Shown here piece after piece: positions 52,206 to 59,926 of a DNA stretch of 64,000 nucleotides (positions within the stretch are counted from its first letter, which is position 1; the number at the start of each line of letters is the position of its first letter). The stretch is taken from the NCBI GenBank assembly GCA_052389915.1, contig JBQTHL010000052.1:1-64000 (forward strand), read 5' to 3'. The notes beneath the pieces are model-generated. The model saw only the letters and a list, made by a program, of their open reading frames with translations. It searched no databases and was not told where the DNA came from. The position numbers and the translations under genes are program-made. The stretch comes from Panacagrimonas sp052389915 (GTDB lineage Bacteria; Pseudomonadota; Gammaproteobacteria; Nevskiales; Nevskiaceae).

Positions 52206-52742
52206 TCAGCAATCCACTCCTTCGCGATTCTGGCGGGCTTTTTCAGCCAGCGCTTCGGGCACGATGTAACGGCCACCGCGCATCACGGCTTCGGGCAGGT
52301 GATATTCGCCGTCGTCGCCGACGAAGGATTCGGCGTAGTGATACTTGCCGTCCTTGCCGCGGAAACAACCGCGCGGATGGTACTTGCCGTCCTGACCCTT
52401 GAACGCGCCCGGCGGGTGATAGCGTCCGTCGTCGCCCAGGAAGTAGTACAGCGGGTAGTAAACGCCGTCGTTGCCGCAGAACTGGTCCTTGTGACGGTAC
52501 TGACCGTCTCCGCACAGGACTTCATCCTTGGGGTGATAGCGGCCGTCGGTGCCCAGGTAGTGGCCGGGCGAGTAGTACTTGCCGTCGTTGCCCAGAAAAT
52601 GACCCTGGGGATAGTAGTTGCCATCGGTGCCCAGGAATGTCCCGGACGGATACATCTTGCCGTCCACACCACGAAACTTGCGGTCTGAAGCGGTGCTGAC
52701 GGGGCGGTTGCGAGCAACCGCGCGTGTCGGCGAAGGACACAT
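52206..52742 (-). CDS. 13-residue tandem-repeat protein (F-x-G-x-D-G-x-Y-x-P)
   Basis: A 178-residue protein made almost entirely of eleven repeats from residue 23 to about 164. Ten units are exactly 13 residues with no insertion or deletion; typical units are FLGTDGNYYPQGH, FLGDDGRYHPPGA and FKGQDGKYHPRGC. The consensus is F-[LKRV]-G-x-D-G-x-Y-[YH]-P-x-G-x. Each unit offers Asp, Tyr and His side chains, and four units carry Cys. There is no signal peptide or membrane helix. I do not recognise the family; beta-solenoid or MORN-like stacking is conceivable, though MORN units differ. The ATG at 52742 has GGAG seven bases upstream; 52754 is a weaker alternative. Neighbours are cspA and a CsbD-like gene, suggesting stress expression. 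Confidence 0.8.
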   Translation of the reverse strand: MCPSPTRAVARNRPVSTASDRKFRGVDGKMYPSGTFLGTDGNYYPQGHFLGNDGKYYSPGHYLGTDGRYHPKDEVLCGDGQYRHKDQFCGNDGVYYPLYYFLGDDGRYHPPGAFKGQDGKYHPRGCFRGKDGKYHYAESFVGDDGEYHLPEAVMRGGRYIVPEALAEKARQNREGVDC

Positions 52743-52810
52743 ATCGAACTCCATCTGAAAACTTCTACGCCGGCACCCTTTCAGCCAGTGCCGCCGTTCC
52801 TCTCAAACGA

Positions 52811-52836
52811 AAAAGCCGCGGTGAGCCGCGGCTTTT
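52811..52836. terminator. Bidirectional terminator after the cold-shock gene
   Basis: AAAAGCCGCGG (52811-52821) and CCGCGGCTTTT (52826-52836) form an 11-bp stem with a TGAG loop. It lies 20 bases beyond the cspA stop on the minus strand, where it ends in a T run. Confidence 0.88.
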
Positions 52837-52856
52837 CCGCTCAGCCTAGATCGCTC

Positions 52857-53069
52857 TTACAGAGGGCGGATCTGGGTGGCCTGCATGCCTTTCTGGCCAC
52901 GGGCCGCGGTGTATTCCACCTTCTGGCCTTCGGTCAGGGACTTGAAGCCGGAGCCCTGGATTTCCTTGAAGTGCGCGAAAAGATCTTCGCCTCCCTCGCT
53001 GGGGGTGATGAATCCGAAGCCCTTTGCATCGTTGAACCACTTCACGGTACCGGTCGATTTCTCGGACAT
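52857..53069 (-). CDS. cspA: Cold-shock protein, CspA family
   Basis: A 70-residue OB-fold protein. GTVKWFNDAKGFGFITP contains RNP1 (KGFGFI) and DLFAHFKEI contains RNP2. Csp proteins bind single-stranded RNA and act as RNA chaperones. AGAGGAAAG lies upstream of the ATG. The roughly 295 bases up to the next gene at 53365 hold no other gene and may include a long 5' leader, as common for csp genes. The start of that leader carries an AT-rich patch (TAAATTTTTTAGAGG). Confidence 0.95.
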   Translation of the reverse strand: MSEKSTGTVKWFNDAKGFGFITPSEGGEDLFAHFKEIQGSGFKSLTEGQKVEYTAARGQKGMQATQIRPL

Positions 53070-53364
53070 TGCTGCTTTCCTCTAAAAAATTTAAGTGAGA
53101 CGAGCAGGCAACACGCCTGCGCGGTGCAAGCGATCAAGAAAGCTAGCCGGGGAGATCATGCGAGGCCGCTGAAACGACGGGCCAGACGAAACCGAGGGAA
53201 TCAAGCTTGAGACGACTGCCGCAATAGGGTAGGCCTTTCCATCCGTCCTGTCGAATGCGATGGCGCCGCTACATACGGGGGCACGCCCTAGGCGGACAGG
53301 GTCGCGGGCGCGCATTCAGAATTCGGTGCGGGCAAACAAAAACGGTTGCGAGGAGAAAGCTCAA

Positions 53365-54414
53365 ATGAAATTCGGCGTATTCGATCACGTGGATTACAGC
53401 GATCTGCCGCTCGGCGAGCACCTGGAAAATCGGCTGAAGCTGGCCGAGGTCTACGACCGCTGCGGCATTCACGGCTACCACGTGGCGGAGCATCACAGCA
53501 CGCCGCTGGGATATGCGCCTTCGCCGAGCGTGCTGCTCGCCGCGGTGGCGCAGCGCACGCGGCGCATGAAGATCGGGCCGCTGGTGTACCTGCTGCCGAT
53601 GTATCACCCGCTGCGGCTGATGGAAGAGATCTGCATGCTCGACCACATGAGCCAGGGCCGTTTCATGCTCGGCGTCGGACGCGGCGTGTCGCCACACGAG
53701 CTGCGCCTGTTCGGCGTCGATCTGTCCAAGGCTCAGGAGATGTACGCCGAGTCGCTGGAAATCCTGATGCGCGGCTTCCGCGAGGACAAGCTGACGTTCC
53801 ATGGCAAGCACTATCGGTTCGAAAACGTGCCGATGACGCTCAGGCCGGTGCAGCAGCCGCACCCGGAACTCTGGTACGGGATCCTGACGCCAGACACCAC
53901 TGTCTGGGCCGCGGCCAACAACGTCAACGTCGTTACGCTCGCGCTCAACGAAGGCGCCAGGCACATCGCGGACCGCTATCGCGCGGAGTGGGCTAAGCTC
54001 GGCAAGCCGGCCAGCGCGCTGCCACTGATCGGCGTCAGTCGCCACATCGTGGTGGCGGAAACCGACAAAGAGGCCAAGGAGATCGCGCGCCGCGCCTACC
54101 GGAAATGGTTCGCCAGTTTCGACAAGCTCTGGCTCGACAACGGCATGTCGGTGCGCCAGGCCTACCCGCCCATTGCCTTGCTCTATCCGGATACCTGGGA
54201 CGAGGTCGAAGCCGTGGGCAATGGCTGCGCCGGCTCGCCGGAAACCGTGCTGCGCTTCGTGAAAGAGGAAGCCGAGCGCACCACCATGAGCTATCTCGTG
54301 TCCTGGTTTGCTTTCGGCGATCTGAGCCTGCGACAGGTGACGCGCTCCGCGGAATTGTTCGGTCGGCACGTCATTCCCGCGTTCGAGAAGGAGGCGCGCA
54401 AGGCCACTGCCTGA
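53365..54414 (+). CDS. Luciferase-like (LLM-class) flavin-dependent oxidoreductase
   Basis: A 349-residue TIM-barrel protein of the bacterial luciferase family. KFGVFDHVDYSDLPLGEHLE at the N-terminus, GYHVAEHHSTPLGYAPSPS, LDHMSQGRFMLGVGRGVSP and RPVQQPHPELWYGI are family landmarks. Members oxidise small organic substrates using reduced FMN or F420; the substrate is unknown. AGGAG stands 8 bases before the ATG at 53365. Upstream coding extension to 53260 is not supported. Confidence 0.92.
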   Translation: MKFGVFDHVDYSDLPLGEHLENRLKLAEVYDRCGIHGYHVAEHHSTPLGYAPSPSVLLAAVAQRTRRMKIGPLVYLLPMYHPLRLMEEICMLDHMSQGRFMLGVGRGVSPHELRLFGVDLSKAQEMYAESLEILMRGFREDKLTFHGKHYRFENVPMTLRPVQQPHPELWYGILTPDTTVWAAANNVNVVTLALNEGARHIADRYRAEWAKLGKPASALPLIGVSRHIVVAETDKEAKEIARRAYRKWFASFDKLWLDNGMSVRQAYPPIALLYPDTWDEVEAVGNGCAGSPETVLRFVKEEAERTTMSYLVSWFAFGDLSLRQVTRSAELFGRHVIPAFEKEARKATA

Positions 54415-54497
54415 TTCGGTATCTTCCAGATGGGCGGCGTTCGCAGAGGCTTCCTTCACGATCCCGCAACCCGAAGCAATGGAAGGCCTGAAACGAA

Positions 54498-54525
54498 CTG
54501 GGGTCAGCAAAGTTGCTGACCCCAG
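54498..54525. repeat. 13-bp inverted repeat between convergent genes
   Basis: CTGGGGTCAGCAA and TTGCTGACCCCAG are separated by two bases (AG). It lies between the LLM oxidoreductase (end 54414) and the glucanase (end 54556). There is no T tract, but it may act as a hairpin for both transcripts. Confidence 0.65.
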
Positions 54526-54555
54526 GCTGCCACCGGAAGCGCGGCTACAAAAGAC

Positions 54556-56205
54556 TTAGTGCTGCTGCAGGCTCACCGAGTCTATCCAGACGCTGCCACT
54601 GTTCTGAGCGAGATTGAAGGCTACTTGCGACATTGCAGTCGAGGTCGCGGTGAAGGTGTAGGCGAACTGTTTCCAGAACGTTGCGAGTTGAGGTTTTTGG
54701 GTCATGTACAGGGTCCACGGAGCCTGTCCCATCTGGACCCCAACTTCGACCTGCCGGTCCCATTCTGCGCGCGCGGAGAATCTGAGCGTGTATTTGCGGC
54801 CGGCGATCAGAGAGATGCTTCGCTGATTCAACTGGGCGAGGTAGGCCGAACTTTTCGGAACGGTGACCGTGACCTTGATCGAACGGCCGCCCTCGGTCTT
54901 GGTCGACGTGTCGAAGGTTGAGTTGCCTGCGGCGCCTCCCTGGAAATAGAGGGTCCAGGGACTCAGGCTGCCGGACTCGAATCCCGGATTGATCAGCATA
55001 TTGGCGGACGGCGACGGTGCGACGGGCGGTGCCGGCGTCGGAGCAGGCTCGACTCGGGGAGGTACCGGCGCTCCGGTGGTATCGAACGTCCAGGGCAGGT
55101 TCTGGATATGGTCGCGGAACGGCTTCCCGTAGGCGCTGGGAGTGCCGTCGTTGGCGCTGATAAGGCCCCATCCGCCGCAAGCGTTGACCGGTTGCCAGAC
55201 CCAGGCCATGTACCCCTGTTTCTTGCCTTGCATGTAATTCATGAAGGCCTTGTTGTAAGCCCCGCCATCACATCTATCGATGCCGAACTCGCCGAGGATG
55301 ACGGGCGCCGACAACCAGGTGTTGCCCAGATTGAAGTTCCAGCAGGCCTCGCCCGGACACGAACTGCCGAAGTTGTAGTTGTGCCACGACACCGCCAGGT
55401 TGTTGAGCGGGTCTTGCGGTTTGTAGTTGGCCCAGTCCGCAATTTTTCCGCTGTGGTCGATGCCCGGCGCCATCAGGACGTTGGCGGCGCCGGTCGTGCG
55501 GACCGTGTCGACCAGTTCCTGGATGCCCACTGCCGTGTAGTTCATGGCCTGGCCGGTGGTGGGCCCCGGACCCATATCGAACAGAAGACCCGCACAAGCC
55601 GAGCGACCGTCCCTGACGCAGCGCCATTTCTGATCGTTCGTGCCAGTTGTTTTGGGCTCGTTGTACAGATCGAAGATCACCGAACTGTTGCCCTTGAACG
55701 TATTCGCGACCTGGCGCCAAAAATCGATCGAGTGATCGACGTTGGGCATGGGGTCCTGGCCGGAGGCCGGGGTCGTTCCCGCAGCCGACCAGTGCAGATC
55801 GACGATGGCGATCAGGTTGTTGGACGTGATCAGGTTTACCCAGGCAACGATGGCGTCGCGGTAGGGCTTGCCGATGAAGCGCGAGGTGCTGTTAATCCCG
55901 AGCCAGCAGGATTCGTTGAGCGGCACCCTGACGGCATTGATGTTCCAGGACTTCATCGCATCGATGACGCTCTGGTCCATAGGACCGTGACCGAAGCCGC
56001 CGCCCTGGATGCATTGGTACTCGGTGCCCATGCGATTCACGCCGTGGACGAAGACACTCTGGCCGTTACTGTTCTGAATCTGGTTGCCGACGACTCGAAG
56101 ACCCGTCACCGGGATCTCCTCGGCCGCGGATGTAGGCGCCGACAAAGCCGCTCCCAGCAACAGAAGAAAAAGCGCGTTCCTGATTCCTGAATAATTCGAT
56201 TTCAT
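54556..56205 (-). CDS. Secreted GH5 endoglucanase with C-terminal carbohydrate-binding module
   Basis: A 549-residue secreted enzyme. Signal peptide to about residue 28 (AAE), a glycoside hydrolase family 5 domain about 34-375, a Pro-rich linker (VEPAPTPAPPVAPSPS, 385-400), and a CBM4/9-like jelly-roll domain (402-549, NMLINPGFESGSLSPWTLY). The GH5 acid/base is Glu183 in DLYNEPK and the nucleophile Glu306 in ILGEFGID. Several cysteine pairs suggest disulphides. It probably cuts cellulose or another beta-glucan. The gene is monocistronic, with a long, less GC-rich upstream region, and could be a more recent acquisition. Confidence 0.92.
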   Translation of the reverse strand: MKSNYSGIRNALFLLLLGAALSAPTSAAEEIPVTGLRVVGNQIQNSNGQSVFVHGVNRMGTEYQCIQGGGFGHGPMDQSVIDAMKSWNINAVRVPLNESCWLGINSTSRFIGKPYRDAIVAWVNLITSNNLIAIVDLHWSAAGTTPASGQDPMPNVDHSIDFWRQVANTFKGNSSVIFDLYNEPKTTGTNDQKWRCVRDGRSACAGLLFDMGPGPTTGQAMNYTAVGIQELVDTVRTTGAANVLMAPGIDHSGKIADWANYKPQDPLNNLAVSWHNYNFGSSCPGEACWNFNLGNTWLSAPVILGEFGIDRCDGGAYNKAFMNYMQGKKQGYMAWVWQPVNACGGWGLISANDGTPSAYGKPFRDHIQNLPWTFDTTGAPVPPRVEPAPTPAPPVAPSPSANMLINPGFESGSLSPWTLYFQGGAAGNSTFDTSTKTEGGRSIKVTVTVPKSSAYLAQLNQRSISLIAGRKYTLRFSARAEWDRQVEVGVQMGQAPWTLYMTQKPQLATFWKQFAYTFTATSTAMSQVAFNLAQNSGSVWIDSVSLQQH

Positions 56206-56994
56206 GTGTTTTTTCCCACCGCTCTTTGGATGCGTTGCTGATTGGTCGTTCGTCTTCCCAATAAATAAGGCAGACGGACTGCTTTGAATGATGAAAATGA
56301 CTTAGTAATGTTCTGAATTAAAATCGGATGAGTAGGGCGAAAATCTTGATAGGAGACCGCCAAGAAGCTGGCTATAAATCTGGTATTGACGTTGCCTTGA
56401 TCGCGCGTTAATCGATCTTTATCGAATCAATTATTTTTAAAAAAGACGCTTATATGGATTGATCTTTTTGGAATGCCCGACTCAGGTAAAGTCCTGCGTG
56501 AGGAAACTTGTACCAGTGGGCAGTCCGATCGCCTCTTGCCGCAGGATGTGCGGTCCGCCTGGACGGGCTAAGTGGCTTGATTCTGAAAGGTGAGAGACGC
56601 GTCAGGCGTTGTCCGGAATTGGCCGAAGAACGATGTCGAGTGCAGACGCGGCGAACCCTATCCGGGCTGAGGTTTTCTGCGAAAATGCGAAAAATATTCC
56701 TGACGATCTAGGTCGACTCCGGGGCGACCTTCGAGGCTTCTGGCGAAGCAGATGGGGTGGCGTTTCGGGAGCGTCGGCGTACTGCTTCGTCGGGGCATGA
56801 CCGGGTCAGTCGGCGGGCCGGGCAGACGCCGACAGCCAGGCTTTTGTGGGGCAGCGGGCTGGCCGCGCGTGCATCTCACGATCGATGTCGGGCCTCGTCG
56901 CCTGGACTTCGCGACACGCCCGCTCGGACCGTTGGGCCACGTAAACCCGTGCCGGGTTCTGAAAGAATCCGGGAGGTGAAGCGGGGGAAGTGAG
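56206..56994. other. 789-base gene-free region upstream of the glucanase
   Basis: The part next to the glucanase (about 56220-56480) is markedly AT-rich compared with the rest of the window (for example TTATTTTTAAAAAAGACGC near 56431) and should hold the glucanase promoter. The remaining part is GC-rich. A 67-residue frame at 56508-56711 has no ribosome-binding site or recognisable motif. I see no tRNA, terminator or known riboswitch. Confidence 0.6.
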
Positions 56995-58671
56995 ATGGCA
57001 AATACGGATACCAGGAACACGCTGCTGGACTGGTTCCATCACTGGGAGCTGACGCAGCCGCGCAAGGTCTATCTGACGCAGCCGGTGGGCGCGCAAGTGA
57101 CGGACTACACCTGGGCCGAGGTCGGTGACCAGGCTCGGCGCATGGCGGCGCATCTGAGATCGCGCAAGCTGCCGCGCGGCAGTTCCATCGGAATTCTTTC
57201 CAAGAACTGCGCGCACTGGCTGATTGCCGATCTGGCGATCTGGATGGCCGGGCATGTCAGCGTGCCGCTGTATCCCACGCTGCATGCCGGCACCGCGGCT
57301 TACGTGCTGGAACACGCCCAGGTGAGGGTGTTGTTCGTCGGCAAGCTGGAGGCTGCGGACTGGCAAGCGGTGCGCCCCGCCATATCCGAGGCCCTGCATT
57401 GCATCGCCCTGCCGCTGGCGCCGCCGATGGAATGCCCGTCCTGGGAAGAAGTTATCGCGAAGGCGAAGCCGCTCAAGTCGGCCGCGCATCGCAAGGCCGG
57501 CGAGCTGGCGACCATCATCTATACCTCAGGCAGCACGGGTCAGCCCAAGGGGGTGATGCTGAGTTTCGGCGCAATGCTGTACTCGCCGGAAGGGTGGCGG
57601 CAGATCATCGACTCGACACCGGCGGACCGCGTGATTTCCTACCTGCCGCTGGCGCACGCGGCGGAGCGGGCGGCGGTTGAGGCATCGTCCTTACGCAGCG
57701 GTTTTCATGTGTACTTCTCGGACTCGCTGAGCACGTTCATCAGCGATCTTAAGCGTGCGCGGCCGACCTTGTTCCTGTCGGTGCCACGGCTGTGGACCAA
57801 GTTTTATCAGGGCATACAGCTGAAGCTGCCGGCCAAGCGACAGAAGATTCTGTTCCGCACGCCGGTCATCGGCCGCATCGTCAAGCGCAAGCTGCTGCGC
57901 GAGCTGGGGCTGGATCACACACGCGTCGCCATCACCGGCGCTGCTCCACTACCTTCGGCGATTCTGGACTGGTATCGCGAGATCGGGCTCGAACTGCTGG
58001 AGGGCTACGGCATGTCGGAGAACTTTGCCTACTCGCACGGCAGCCGTCCGAATCAGGTGCGCGTCGGCTACGTGGGGCAGACCGTGCCCGGCGTGCAATG
58101 TCGCATCGCCGACAACGGGGAGATTCTGGTGAAGAGCCCGTGCAACATGCTGGGTTACTACCGAGACGAGGCACGGACCGCGGAGGCCATCGACACGGAG
58201 GGCTGGCTGCACACGGGCGATCGGGGCGAGATCGACGGCAAGGGCCGCTTGCGCATCACCGGACGCGTGAAGGAACTGTTCAAGACCGCCAAGGGCAAGT
58301 ACGTGGCGCCGGCACCCATCGAAAATCTTGTGATGCGCCACTCTCGCGTCGAGGCCGCCTGTGTAGCCGGCGCGGGTCGTCCGCAGCCCTATGTGCTGGC
58401 CATGCTCAACGCCGACGCGCAGCAGGCCGCCGCCGATGCCCGCGCACGTGCGACGCTGGAGAGTGAATTGTCCAGTCTGCTCGACGACGTCAACAGCGAA
58501 CTCGAACCGCACGAGGTGCTGGACTTCATGGTGATGGTGAAGGAGCAGTGGACCATCGAGAACGGATTCCTCACCCCCACGCTCAAGATCAAGCGCGACG
58601 TGATCGAGGCGCGCTACGAATCGCAGATCGAGCCCTGGGCTTCGCGGCGCAGGAAGATTGTGTGGGCCTGA
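56995..58671 (+). CDS. Long-chain acyl-CoA synthetase-like AMP-binding enzyme
   Basis: A 558-residue adenylate-forming enzyme of the FAA1/long-chain group. P-loop IIYTSGSTGQPKGVMLSF, SYLPLAHAAERA, A5 motif GYGMSENFAYSHG, and the LHTGDRGEIDGKGRLRITGR block, ending with TLKIKRDVIEARY with the acceptor Lys. It activates a fatty or related acid to its CoA ester. The PHA synthase gene follows after 13 bases, so it may supply acyl-CoA for polymer synthesis or channel 3-hydroxy acids. A GGGGGAAG sequence precedes the ATG. Confidence 0.92.
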   Translation: MANTDTRNTLLDWFHHWELTQPRKVYLTQPVGAQVTDYTWAEVGDQARRMAAHLRSRKLPRGSSIGILSKNCAHWLIADLAIWMAGHVSVPLYPTLHAGTAAYVLEHAQVRVLFVGKLEAADWQAVRPAISEALHCIALPLAPPMECPSWEEVIAKAKPLKSAAHRKAGELATIIYTSGSTGQPKGVMLSFGAMLYSPEGWRQIIDSTPADRVISYLPLAHAAERAAVEASSLRSGFHVYFSDSLSTFISDLKRARPTLFLSVPRLWTKFYQGIQLKLPAKRQKILFRTPVIGRIVKRKLLRELGLDHTRVAITGAAPLPSAILDWYREIGLELLEGYGMSENFAYSHGSRPNQVRVGYVGQTVPGVQCRIADNGEILVKSPCNMLGYYRDEARTAEAIDTEGWLHTGDRGEIDGKGRLRITGRVKELFKTAKGKYVAPAPIENLVMRHSRVEAACVAGAGRPQPYVLAMLNADAQQAAADARARATLESELSSLLDDVNSELEPHEVLDFMVMVKEQWTIENGFLTPTLKIKRDVIEARYESQIEPWASRRRKIVWA

Positions 58672-58684
58672 TCGGAGAACACGC

Positions 58685-59920
58685 ATGGGCATGATGAACC
58701 GTTTCCGCGACCAGGCCCTCGCGCTCAACGAGCGCGTGGTCGAGGTCGCCAACAACGCCTTCGACCGCATCTTTATACCCGGCACGCTGGTGCAATCCGG
58801 GCAGACGCCACACGAGGTGATTCACACCTACGGCATCACCTCGGTGCGCTACTACCCGCCGCTGGATGAAGATCAGATCGAACTCGCCGACGGCACGAAA
58901 ATGTTCGTGCAGGGCGAAACCCACGGCGTGCCCTTGGTGTTCGTGCCGCCGCTCGCCGCACGGCCGACCATCTTCGATCTCATGCCCAACCGCAGCCTGG
59001 TGAAGTATTTCGTCGCACGCGGATTTCGTGTGTACCTGATCGACTGGGGCGAGCCGGGTCGCGAGCAGGCGCACTACGGGCTCGGCGACTACGTCAACGA
59101 TCTGATGCCCGAGGCACTCAAGCGCATCCGCGAGCACGCGCAGGTAAAGGAGTTGAGCCTGTTCGGCTGGTGCCTGGGCGGGTTGTTCTGCCTGATGTAC
59201 GCGGGCATCTCCGGCGACGCTCAGTTGCGCAACATCGTTACGGTCGCCAGTCCCATCGACACGCGCGAAGGCAGCATCATGGGCCAGCTCACCGCTGCGC
59301 TGATGAAGCCGGCCGAGCTGGTGCGCAAGTTCACCAACTTCCGATTGCACAACCTGGCGCCCGAGAAGCTCACGATCCCCGGCTGGGCGAATTCGCTGGT
59401 GTTCAAGCTGACCAATCCCATCGGCAGCATCACGACCTACTGGGATCTGATTCTGCGATTGTGGGATCGCGAGTTCGTCGAGAGCCACACCACCACCTCG
59501 AACTTCCTCAACAACATGCTGGCCTACCCGGGCCGGCTGATTCAGGACATGGTGGTGAAGTTCTCGATCGACAACGATCTGTCGAAGGGCCGCATCGAGC
59601 TGGACGGACAGACCGCCGATTTCAGCCGCATCCTGAGTTCGGTGCTGATTTTCGCGGGTGCGACCGACACTCTCGTGACGCCGGATGCCGCGCGCAAGAG
59701 CCTCGAATTGGTGGCCTCCGAAGACAAGCGTTACCTCGTTGCGCCGGGTGGCCATGTAGGCGTGCTGGCGGGCGCCAAGGCGCAGGCGGCGGTGTGGATG
59801 GTGGTGGCCGAGTGGCTGGCGGATCGCTCGAAAACCGAGGTGACGCGTGCGCCGGAAAGCTTCGAGGCCGAGCGCAAGATCAGACGGCGGAAAAAGCTGT
59901 CGGACGATCCTGCGTTCTGA
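58685..59920 (+). CDS. phaC: Class III-type poly(3-hydroxyalkanoate) synthase PhaC
   Basis: A 411-residue alpha/beta-hydrolase. The lipase-box-like motif is GWCLGG with the nucleophilic Cys163 that marks PHA synthases. The Asp lies in FAGATDTLVTPDAA and the His in APGGHVGVLAG. The size of about 400 residues fits class III/IV, which normally needs a PhaE or PhaR partner; no such gene is adjacent. A two-gene unit with the acyl-CoA synthetase is likely. The alternative is a PhaC-like depolymerase or hydrolase, but the Cys nucleophile argues for synthase. Confidence 0.87.
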   Translation: MGMMNRFRDQALALNERVVEVANNAFDRIFIPGTLVQSGQTPHEVIHTYGITSVRYYPPLDEDQIELADGTKMFVQGETHGVPLVFVPPLAARPTIFDLMPNRSLVKYFVARGFRVYLIDWGEPGREQAHYGLGDYVNDLMPEALKRIREHAQVKELSLFGWCLGGLFCLMYAGISGDAQLRNIVTVASPIDTREGSIMGQLTAALMKPAELVRKFTNFRLHNLAPEKLTIPGWANSLVFKLTNPIGSITTYWDLILRLWDREFVESHTTTSNFLNNMLAYPGRLIQDMVVKFSIDNDLSKGRIELDGQTADFSRILSSVLIFAGATDTLVTPDAARKSLELVASEDKRYLVAPGGHVGVLAGAKAQAAVWMVVAEWLADRSKTEVTRAPESFEAERKIRRRKKLSDDPAF

Positions 59921-59926
59921 GGTTCA

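Noticed and set aside
54498..54525. Inverted repeat as part of an insertion sequence end
   Set aside because: There is no transposase frame or target duplication; it is a short hairpin between convergent genes.
56508..56711. A 67-codon frame in the gene-free region
   Set aside because: No ribosome-binding site, motif or coupling to a neighbour; overlapping alternative frames are equally open.
56206..56994. Possible riboswitch upstream of the acyl-CoA synthetase or the glucanase
   Set aside because: I looked for c-di-GMP, cobalamin, TPP and SAM landmarks and saw none that were convincing.
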